Shown: positions 25,101 to 37,100 of the stretch, in pieces
How positions within the stretch are numbered: the first letter of the stretch is position 1
Layout of the letters: each line of letters begins with the position of its first letter
Assembly (NCBI GenBank): GCA_031761405.1
Contig: JASEVX010000003.1
Span: 119,576,727 to 119,640,726 of the forward strand
Length of the DNA: 64,000 bases
Reading direction: 5' to 3'
Source of the DNA: Serripes groenlandicus
Taxonomy: Eukaryota > Mollusca > Bivalvia > Cardiida > Cardiidae
Notes under the pieces: model-generated
Databases searched by the model: none
Told to the model about the DNA's origin: nothing
The model's input: the letters and a program-made list of their open reading frames with translations, nothing else
Translations under genes and position numbers: made by a program

Positions 25101-28100
25101 GACAACTTGTGGTATTTCGACACTATAGTAACACAGGTCGCTGATTCGCCAGTCAAATGTTAAGTCGTAGGCAGTCGGTTGTTTCCCCAGGTCGGGTTGT
25201 CACAAAATGGGGAAGTATGTTATGTCAGTTATAATGGACCTTTGCAGCCAATATTATGCCACTACAGTTTATCGATTACAAATAAAAATATATGTTTATT
25301 CTCTAATACAGTTGGTCTTAAATATTTGACGCATGCTATAAATCCCCGCACCGCTTGATGAATTACTGTCGCCATAGAACGTAAGATGTGAATCAAGTGA
25401 TATGCAGACTTTTGGAAGTGTTAGAAAGCTAGAGTGTAAACAATATTGATTTAATACAGATTATATGAATTTCATATTCTATAATCCAATTTAAAATAAC
25501 GTGTAACAAAGGGTCATGTGTTCAAATAAATAAGGGTTCATAGCAGGGAAAATAAATGCTTCTGAATTTCCTAAGATTCGCTTTAGAATTATGTCCCTTG
25601 ATAGGGTGGTACCCAGAATGCAATTCCAAGTCAGCTTTCTTTTTCCAGCAACTCTTGAAGGGCATAGCTGTCTAAAATGTATTAAAATTCCCTCTCTCCC
25701 ATTCCCTAATTTAAATAATTTAGACTGTTTCTTATTTCAAAGCTTAGTCTTTTTTCAGATATAACTAGTCAATGAATGGAGCGATATCGAATGACAAGGC
25801 GGAACTGAAATTACGACCACGCAAGGACAACCCTGGAGAAGTCCTCCACGGCGAACACAGACCCACACAATTTCAGAGATTTCCGTGGACTTTCTGAAGG
25901 AACAAATAATATTTCATAAAAATCTTTCATTTATAAATAAGCTTAAACATTCTGTAATGTGTTAATAGGACTCAAATATGTATAAGACTCAAGGTCAAAT
26001 TTCATATTCTAAAGGGGGGGAGGCGGTTCTTGTGAGTAAAAATATGTTAGGGGGTATCAGCCTGGCCTTTACCCTGGCCTGAAACGCTCACAAGCTACAG
26101 GTTCTTCAGTGTCGTATTCACATATGTGTAAGTACATGTTGTTTGGGGGCCTATCTCTGTGTAACGTGGGGGACCCCCTCCACCTATATGTATAGTTTCG
26201 AGGTCCAGAGCTGTCTAACGCTTGGTCACTTAATTCGGGGGATAGGTAATACGGGCTTGCCCCATAATTCTGTCCACATGAGATTAAGTTAAGTTGTGGG
26301 ATTCGACACTATGGTAACACAGGTAGATGATTCGTCAGTCACACGTTACGTCGTAGGCAGTCGGTTGTCTCCCCATGTCTGGTTATCACAAAATGTGTTA
26401 GTATGTTATGTCAGTTATAACGGATTTTTGCAGACAATATTATGCCACTACAGTTTATCGATTACAAATACAATTATGTATTTATTCTCTAAAAGAATAT
26501 AAACATGCCTATGAACATCAAAATCTTACCTAGACTGTGGCGTTTCATATTCATTTGTATCTGTAATAAAATCAGAAAATCAATCAACCACATTGCTAAC
26601 GAAATGTTCCCCATGTACTTTTGAATATAGTTATAATATTAATACAAATATTATAATCCGAATCAGTTGAGTGCACATGTGGAGCGACACGTAGTGCATC
26701 GAAACAGATATAGGCAAGTGAAAGAAAACCACTTGTGAATAGAAACATTTGGAAACCCTTTAAATACAGAACATAATGTTTGACTCTATTGACAATAGAC
26801 TAATGAAGTTAATACAAAAAAATAACATAAATGTTTTTTTTCGTACATATGTAACAGGTGTGAGATATATATATTTTTGTTCAATAACCCATGAAGCTTT
26901 CTGAAATGAAACTGGCCAAATCAATGGGGGCCGCAATTTTGGGTATGTATAAAATGAGACGAAAAACACGGATTGAAAATTGTTGTCGTCTTTTTAATCA
27001 ATTGTGTTTAAATCGATATTTAAGATAATTAAAGTGCTGTGTTATGTTGGAATTAATATTTGTACGAAAAGTTAAAACAGCATCGTAGCCAAAGAAGGAC
27101 GTGACGTCATTTCCGTAACACTTCATCTTGGCGTAATGTCAATGGAGCGACGTCGTTTCCCGCAAAAAAAGTGTGTATAATTATTTATCAAAGTGTTCTT
27201 TTGGCGACAATCTTTTCCTAGATCGTCTGCTGAAAAGGTCTCAGAAACCTTCTCTAATATGAACGGGTTTAGCAGATATGTGACCCCTTACATACTTTGT
27301 TGGACTGGTTGAAAAAGGCAGTTGCCAGGTGGCATCAGAAAAGGGCTGATCTATTGGCTTCTTTACATAATGCAGGTGATCGATTAAGGATCATATTGGC
27401 CCTCATGTTTTAACATCGTTCATTATAAATATATTCCTTGACTTTCTGAAATCTTTACTTTATTATTTTCTGTTCGTAATAATAGACGACAGCAATACGA
27501 ATTCCAAATGTGTTTTGATATTGCCAGAAACATGACATTAACATTATCATCGTCTAGTCAATTACTTATAAATCATCGTTTATGGCCAAATATGCTGTTT
27601 ATTTTATTTTTATAATTATCTTGCGTTTTTATTGTAAATAGGTAGCACCTATAGATATATTATCGTGAATATTGTAGTGATTTGCTTAAATGAGAAAACT
27701 ATATTACCGGAAGAGTGTTTTCTGTTTTGTCTACAAATAAGAATTACCACCACAATAGCAACTACTATTGCCAAAGCCGCAACACTACCCACTACTCCTC
27801 CTATTACAGCTGACGTAGAAACTACCGAATCCTCTGTTTCTGCTAAAAATAAAACACATTATTTTTTATGAATATTAGTTTATAAAAGCATTAATAATTT
27901 CTGGTAAATCACGCAAATGCACGATAATGTAGTGGTTAGGCTCGTAATCATTTCGGTACAGTGAGCTCCAGAAGCTAGTTTGCTTTTTATACTTTTTGAA
28001 CTTATTTTAGAAATTATTAAAGCGACAATAACGAATGTTCGTTTCTTGCTGCTCGGCCTTACATGTATGGTCGTTTACATTTACAAGAGTTTACCTAGTA

Positions 28101-31100
28101 ATTGTGCCAGTACATTTTTTAACTGATTTGGTTTGTTTTAGTCGTTCTTTGTAATGCATTATAGTCTTTCTAACTGAGCGGTAAATATTGACAATTTACG
28201 GGTATTTAAACGACTTCAAAATGACATCGACTTATAGAACCCTCCGATAGGGTATGCCAGTGCGACTGTCCTAAAGAAATGTCTGGAACTATCGCTTCTT
28301 GTGATATAGCGTGGACGACACACGACCTTTTTTCATTCAGGACAGCTACCGCTGGTTTTTCAAATTCTATGAGTACCTATGGTCGGGAGTCCTTCAGTTA
28401 ATAGGATTAGTATGTGTATTGCAGGAAAATACGTTAATTACGATGCTTAACTTAAAACGGCAATTTTATTGAAATATTGTGTTGCTCATATGACGTAATT
28501 AAATACAGTGCCATTCCAAATATATTTCCCAATATGTTTACCGGTATGTGTTAAGTGGACGACTTTGTAATGCTGACAAACTCTTCAATCAACTAAATCA
28601 GCCTACACACAGTCTAGTTTTCTCAGTAACTAGACATATGGAAATATAATGTTTAACATAATGTATAATTTTAGGTACAGTTAAATTACATTGAAAACAA
28701 TTTACGTTTTCAATTGACAAATGCTGATGTTTTTAGCGAATTTGTATACGTAACTATGCGCAAAAAAAAGTATGCTTAATAAGTATATGATTGGTGTACC
28801 AATTCAAGGGATTTGTATTCGATACACGTTAACATGAACATGATTTAAAATAATTTGTTTATTGTATGATTTTTGCAGCATTGTATTGTAGATAATATAA
28901 ACACTTTGAGAACATGACTAACAGAGCAATGCAGTTGTACAAAGTGTCCGATATTGTAGTTAGCAATTACCAAATTAGTATTACCCTGATATACTTACTA
29001 CTTCCGTCCAGATATCAGCTAATATGTTATAGTTTGAAGAGCAATACTGTTGACTTTCTCGTTTTCTTATACTAGAGAGTTTATAAACAGTTGAAGCTTT
29101 ATTTACCGGTCATGTAGTCAACATTTGAGAATGATTGAGTTGATGCTGAAAATGTTCTTGAAAATATATTCGGTGTTGTTTAGAAGTGTTATTAACACTT
29201 ACATTTCCAGGTAAGTCTAGGCAGGATACACCTAAATGATATCTAGGCTCTGAAATTGTCTGGGAATTCTGACTAAGGTATTTGTTAACCTGATGGACAA
29301 CTCTATCTTGGCTTATAATGTCTGTTAATGTCGAATTAAACCATTTAGAAAGGCGCAAAGTGGGTTGTTTGTCAAGTTGGGAAAGATCTTCTGTTTAATC
29401 TATAACTTAAATCTACATGTGTACTTGCATTTCCACTGAAACAAACCCCTTAACTTGAACAATATATAATTCCTTTTTACATAAGAATGAGTTTCTGTAA
29501 AACATAATTCAATCTCCTCCAAACTACTTCCCAGTTTTCGCGATGTTTCCCCATTAAGCAATGATTTCTTGAATCGATATTGATTTTGTGTGAAGCTTAC
29601 TCTTGTCATCGTTCTTTCCTGCATTGTTATAAGAGTATATCCGCAGTAGTTACAGCCTTCAATAATAATTGAATCTCGTGACATCGCTGAAGGAAGCCTT
29701 TTATTTCAATTCACTAACATGTTAGAATTAATTCCCTTACACATTTAATTCAATTCGATTCTTTCGAAATATTTCTAAAGTCAATAAAGATAGGTTTCGC
29801 AAATGTTGTGTATGCCGTTTCCAACATCTTTTCCAGTTATATCCCTCAAACTTAAAGATACAAACTATATCTAATTTATGCTGTAGAATTATTAATGGTT
29901 TTGTAGTTAAATTCGCTCAATACGAGTATATACCATTGACGCATGTAACGATTCTTTTAATTACACGTTATTGCGAATTGTGTAATAAACGATAGACATC
30001 TCTCCAAATGCAACGCTATGTTTCGATAAACTGGTTTTACGTAGATCGTCTGGCCCTTATTTGTATTTGCGTGCTCGCGGTGAACACAGACTTTCTAGAT
30101 ATGTCATCCGATCCGCGTACTAGTAGCAGTGTAAAATATGTTGCATAGATGTCTTAACATAATGCACCGGGTTTTCAGTGTAGTAGATTGACCAGTATGA
30201 ATGGCATCTCGGTGGATTTCATGAATGTCAAACGTTGTCGCCAATGTATAAGAAAAAATAAATTAATTGTGAACCTTTATACGGAATTGCAAGGTCACTA
30301 ACACTTACGCTATATGCAATACCAATATATGTTACTTATTTTCATCCTGTGAAACCGCAGCATCTGTTACATGAATCGAGCTCATTGTTAAGTGTTATAT
30401 TTTTATTAAATAAAGGCTGCAGAGTCCGGCATACCAAATACTGTAACTATGCAGTAAGACTACTTTCAGTACTTTGATTAAATTATACATTTTTCACAAT
30501 AATTCATAATATGTCCTTATCTGGCATGTGTGCACGCTTAAGAATTCATCGGATATGCGTCATTATGTTGTTTTCTCTCATCAACGGATATATGATCAGT
30601 TTACATTTTAAATGCAAATACTTTGTTTTCAATTTAAATTTCAGAGAATAGACTCAGAGAATAGAAACACGAACGCAAAAATGCAGTATATCAAGTGTAT
30701 TTGTTATTTCAGGGGTCTTTATCAATGTTTTCTATTCATTATGCGTAGCAAGTTGCAATGTCAAACACTGTTTTACTTTTGTTTAAGAGGTGTTATGTGT
30801 TATACATTGTTCACGAAGTACATGTAAGTCCATGCATCGTATGAACTTCAATAATTATAAAATTGTCTTCTCTATAATAGCCATTATTAAACTGTCGTAG
30901 ATATATAACGTAAGATTTGAAATGCACATATTTTGTGAATATACATACTTTATGTTATATTAAGTTTACAGGGTATTGTTTTGCTCTTCAAATACAAATG
31001 TATATCCAAATTCGAGCGTAAACACAATTGAAGCGAGTTGTGAAATTAAGTACACTTCTGCTATGTTTCTGCCAGCTTGTGACTGTTTTAACTTCATACA

Positions 31101-34100
31101 AACACTGTTCTACCTACGCCATATGTCTTTTTTAAACGTGTAAATTATGCCTCCATTGATGTATAAACTTAATGCTTTTGTTTATAATAAAACCAACGAA
31201 TTTAAAAGTGTTATTTAATACAAACTCTATAAAAAAACGTTTTAATTAACGGACATTTGTCTCGGAACTCTTAAAGGATGTACGGATAATGAAATTGTTA
31301 ATTATATCATTATTCTTATGAAACAATATATTTTTAATACGAAACAAATAAATTCTATACATACGTTTAACATGTTTAAAAGTAGGTTCAGGAAATTAAT
31401 CAAACTAGAAAAATAAACTGCTTTATACAAAGACCAATTAGAGATGCTTGACAGAAAAAGGAAAACATTTCTGACTTTTTAACTGGCTATTGTTTTATCT
31501 TTGTTTTATTATTTTATTATGGCACATTTATCTGAAGATATTTACTTAACTCCAATATTCAGGGAATCATAGCTCCCTTTCTTCTTCTATCTCTCTTCCT
31601 TTTCTAGCTTCTTAAAATAATATTTTCCTTCTTTAGAGGAAATTTGAAAAAAATAATAAACAAAATAATTTTATATAAAGAATGCATGCTATAAATCACA
31701 AACCAGGTCCGGCTTGAAGTTAAAACCTGTAATTAGATTATATTTTCTTATTGTATGTATTGTGACATGCTTTTTGTGTTAATTGTGAGAAATAAATAAA
31801 TAAAAAAGTAAATAATAGCAACGACTCGGTAAGAAAGTTAAAAAGAAATCCCGACAACAAAATGATTAATATCGAAAGTATCGTATGCGCCTAAACTGTG
31901 CCTTCATACCGTCAACATATTAAATAGTATTAGATGGACTCGACATCGCGATCATGTCATCGAACTGTCGAACTTCGGGTATATGCTGGATGAAAAAGGA
32001 TGAGTTCATACTCTATCTACCGAGGTTAATCGATCTTATACAGATAATAATTCGTTTCTCACTCAGTTGGAAATGCCTTTTAATGGTAACATGGATTTAA
32101 GCGTGAAAAGACATATTTATTAAAGCACTGACGATGCACTTACATAATTAATTAAAATAAATCAATATAGGTCTATCAATCGTTCATGACCTGTCATGCA
32201 AATAGAAATTCAGTGGTCTGTTCAAGATATATTACATTACTATTTGTTTATTTAGGCGTTGTTTTAACCAGTGGCGGGTCATTTACTGTTGCGGAACATA
32301 CTTTATTAGATCAAGCATTAAAAGCATTGTTTACAATGAACGAATATCTATATAAGTGTCGCGAATATTACCAAGACATACATTTGATTTATTGGCAAAT
32401 TGATTGTCCCTATTTTAAATAATTCATGTCAGGTTTGTGGTTTCGCAAAGGCTGATTGTATAGAGAAAGTAAAAATACTCAATGTTAAGAAAAGTACACA
32501 AACCGATTTTTTACGGGGAATTTGAGAGGTCAATTACAATCTCAAAGACAAGTTTTCATAATTAAGTATTGGACACAACTGTTACATATAGAATATTTGA
32601 AATACGATAAATGTTGTTATAGTAGATTATTAGAGGATTTTAAAAAATTACCAAAATAAAATCAGCTGGGTTATATTATTGCAAAATCTTTTAAGTACTC
32701 TTTATTAAATATGAGCTATGGCTTGCTCAAAGTGTTGGTAGTGTTGAAATGTTCATGTTTGTTGAGAAACAGAGAATCAATGGTCAATTTATTCACAATT
32801 GGTATAGTCACTTATGTAATTCGATAAGAGCTCTTCTTTATTCAGAAATATGCAATTTTGATATCCAAGAATACCTCTTTTGAGTATTGCAAAATATTGC
32901 TCAGCGATAGCTAAATTACTGGTTTTCAAATACAGATTACAAATAGAGGCTGTGCGTTGGTTTAAACGAAATAAAATACCCCGTTAACAAAGATTATTGC
33001 TAACTGAAATGTTTTGGACGATGAATGTCACTTGGTTATTGAATGCAGCCTTTATCGTGATTTACGATTGAAATATGTTGATACCTATTACGTTAATCAC
33101 CCATGTACGTTTAAATTGATCTCACTTGCTAGGTCGGACAATCACAGATCGCTTTGCAGTTCGTCTCGGTTGAGCGCTGTGTATCAATAAAACAGTATAT
33201 ACAAATATGTTTATATATGGCTTCTTTGAATATCATCTTGTAAAGTATCATACTTTATTATTTACATCATAATATTTCCATGGCGGGGGATTGCGCATTG
33301 ATTTACGGGTGAAAAGAGTTTTATATAAATGGTATATTTGATGCCATATTTTCAAATTGGATTTCATGTTGGTTATCATATTGTTTATTATAGTTTGTGT
33401 ATTCAATTTGTTTTATAAAATGTGTTTGTTTCTGTAGTTATTGTGTCCAAATGGGCAGGCGCCCAATGAAGATAATTAAAAATTAACTTATGATAACTCC
33501 TATATCACTAGATATAACTGGACATATATTTACACAAAGTGGGTTAATTAGTCTTATCAACACGGAACTTCAATATGTTCGCTTATCGTTTGAAATTTGT
33601 TTTGGACTGTTTTTTTTTAAATCTATCTAGTCAACCATGTTACTCTAATATTTAGTGATGTTTTTGATTGGCATATTATCTCATATTGATAACCAAGGTA
33701 CAATGTATTATCCTTGTGCCACATTATTTGGTAAATACGCATCAAGAAGGGAACAAATGTGTGCTTTATTAGTAGACAGATAGTTCAAATTTTGGGTAAA
33801 TATTCGACAGAGTTTAAAATGCCTACCCTGAATTGATGTCGAAAAGTTGTATACATCTGTGTAACTGCTATTCCCTTTTATATTGTATGCTAACAAGCGA
33901 AAGTAGTGTCGAGTACCACTCTGAAGACCGGTTATGGTTGTATTCAATACTCCCTCATTTTCCCCACAATTTATTTTCTCATTGTTATATTGATCCCATT
34001 TATCAGCATGTGTGCTATACTGTATGAAAAACGTCTGATCAAAGCCGCCGTAGAATCCCGGTATCCATGATATCGTCACAGAAGTAGATGAGATGTCCCC

Positions 34101-37100
34101 AATTTCAATCGTATGCGGAATTTCCGGTGGTCCTAAAAAGAAACGAAAACATTATATCCATGATATGCAAATGTAAAGGGAATGTATCAGCTAGCAATCA
34201 GTCGGACTTAGAACTCTGAAGGTAAGGACCATAACTGGATGTCCGGACCTTGGTATAACGACCGATCATTTCGTTTAGTAGTATCTTTTGTCAATCGAGG
34301 GTTTGGTTGTAGGTCGAATCGAAATTGATTTATAAAACTAGACGTATATCATAACATGTATCATACATATGTGTTCTCATTAAGAAACAGAGCGCTCAGA
34401 GTTTTATATGATCCAATGTTTTCGCTCAAAATCCACTAATTTCATTACATAGGATGTCAGATGTGTTTTTTAACCATGGGTCATCGAAATCCGGTAAAAC
34501 ATTTGGATTTTATTAGAACAGTTTGTAATTAATATGCACTTTCTTTCTATTTAATATTCATAATGAAATTAAAATAATTGGGATCTGGTGACCACGAAAC
34601 ATAAGAGCTGTGCCTAAAAACGTTTTAAAGCAGAGGTTTATCAAAACGCCAACAAAGAATTCCATTGAAACGACCATAATTTGACCTGATGACTGAATCA
34701 ACGCTGACCATACTTCAGATTCATTAATTGTGTATTTGCTATTAAACTATTAACTATCTACTGGGTATTCTTTTCAAACGAGGCATACTTCCTTAATGTA
34801 TTATTATTATTAACTGTAAATGTATTTATTCATGTGTTCGTTGTCGGGGTGAAAACACATATACATGCTTAAATATTTACAATACAGTATAACACGAAAT
34901 GCAGTGATCTATCGTTTGATTGGTTGGGATTTAACGGCGTGTTCAACTCTTTTTCCGTCATATCACGGCCTCCAGTTCACCGACTTATGTGTTTCCTATC
35001 TTTCTCAAACCAGTATTCCACACAACATACGTACCAAGCAACTGGCTGCTTTTCAAAGAAGACTGAAAGCACATTGTTGAAAGACAAAAGACGCTTATCA
35101 CGGTGACTTTTGTCAAACTTATAAATGAGGAGAACTTACACATGTTAATGGGTATAGACAATTGAACTACGGATGTTGTAGTAATCATGAATAACCTCTT
35201 AATCGTTCGGCACGCAACGTGTGGTGTTGCTGTGTTTTGTATCATTAAAAAATGGCACATAATCTATATTTATAATCATAATGTGATTTTTTCTTATTCT
35301 CCTCCTTCTACCTTTTGTTATGTCCTATTGAATATATATCTATCTATATTTCTTAATTATATCTACGATGCACGGGGCTATCAAATATTTACCTTCAGGA
35401 ACAATTATTATATCTATCGGTGTCTCACCAATACCATTACTAATTATTATTGTTACAGCTCCGAAATGATCCATATGCTGAATGGCAAGGGTTATATTTG
35501 CGGCTAATCCTTCAGTGTGTATGACAGAATCAAACACCGGTAACTTAATTGTTCCCGTTTGTATCACATAGGAACAGTCGTGCTTGCTCTCTCTACGGTA
35601 ACACTCCACCTTATTATCGTTTCGGTTGGAATAAAAATGTATAGTGGTACTCGTGCTCAAGTTAAGCTTTGCAAGAACCTTCTTAGAAGACTGTGTCGTT
35701 ATTATAGGATAGGCTGAAATGCAAAAATGGAATGACTGCACAACATTTATACTACTCTATTTAAATTAAAACGCTTTGCACTACATATTCAAATGTTTTA
35801 ACATGACAGATGTTCTGTTTACTCCCTCCTTCAAGTTTTAAAGCGGTTTACGACTTAAAATTCCCATTCTTTTTAGTTCGAACGAAAGTCCAAAATCTTA
35901 CCACTGACGTCTGTTGAGATCTCTTTTGTAATAATTGTAAATTTTCAATTTAAATATTCATTATGGCATTGTCGCGAATGTATATGCATTACAAACGTTG
36001 TTTTGCCGACGTTGATCTTGCCGGTTTAAAGTCAGTCAGATCATTAGCTAGGTAGATGATTAGTTTTGATTTAAAACCATTTTAACAGTTTTCAATTATA
36101 TCACGGCACCCATCATGTGTTACCTGGCTTTCCAAATTAAGCACTCCACATACAGTTCTTCCCAGGCAACTGGCTAGCTTCCCATTTATACGTTTAACAT
36201 AATCGTCCATTGGTGGTAGACACATGACGCTATATTTGGAAGAATCAATGACCAGGCCATTTTATTTAACGAACCGCAACGAATTGCAAATTGATTTAAA
36301 TTACCTCGAAATGAAAATTTCTGTCTGCAAAAGTCAAATTGGTTTACCTCTTTCTTCAATAGATCAATTGTGTCAGTTATTCGAAACAATACACGATTTA
36401 TTTTCACGTGCAACTTAGCTTGAGTTAAGCCTTTCTACTTCTAAGTACAACAGCTAAATTATTTCACAAAACCGATTATTTGTCATAAAATATGTTTATC
36501 TAAAATGACCAAGAATAGCAAATCAAAGCGATTCGATTAAAAATAAAGAAATTGCAGTGATTTTAAAACGGAGTGCTTATAAGTTTTTCCAAGTATATTT
36601 ATATTATCCCAATATATTCCACGAAGAGGACATGTTCGGAATGTTGATACATTGTATACGCATTGCAGATTACGATTGACATTAACGTCAACATTATACA
36701 TTTTTACCAGTGTATATGTTGTTTCTTATAATCATATATTTTCTGTTATGGCGTGAATGTATCATTGACGCGACTATACTGATATCTAGAAAGTGTTAAC
36801 GCTATTATGGTTACATACGGGTTTATTTATTGACGTTGTATTAACTCGTACATGTAGTCCCAGTGAAATTGTTCGACCCAATTAGATAATGCAAAACTAT
36901 AATTGCACTCGTAAACTTACTTTCTATGTTCAAATATGCTTTTCCGTACCCAGCATTAGGATTTACACTTCCAGAAACACCATTACTAACTGTACATTGG
37001 TATATGCCCGAATATTCGTATGTGAGTGACGTCAGAATTAATGTAGGTTTATTTCCTAGCTTCACGGTATGTTTTATCGATCCATAACCTGGCCACGTGT

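Larger units (their letters stand above)
21453..26492 (+). mobile_element. Ngaro/PAT-like tyrosine-recombinase retrotransposon (DIRS order), decayed
   Basis: The order is A1 (21453-21687), Gag-like, RT, RNase H, tyrosine recombinase with SGNH-like start, B1 (25105-25306), A2 (25456-25689), B2 (26292-26492). A1/A2 and B1/B2 are direct repeats, roughly 90 % identical by eye. The A1-ORFs-B1-A2-B2 arrangement is the split direct repeat known for the Ngaro and PAT groups, as opposed to DIRS1 inverted repeats. Several stops and frameshifts break the Gag and RT frames, so this copy is dead. A 140-bp block sits between B1 and A2 and a 600-bp block between A2 and B2. It lies antisense in the intron between receptor tail exons 1 and 2 and makes up about 98 % of that intron. 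Confidence 0.85.

Noticed and set aside
24218..25102. Host integrase/recombinase gene
   Set aside because: It lies within a retrotransposon between its direct repeats and next to matching RT and RNase H remnants.
29110..29684. Two neighbouring minus-strand frames as extra receptor exons
   Set aside because: No Ig or FN3 pattern, and no splice sites in phase with the FN3 and TM exons, which already join each other.
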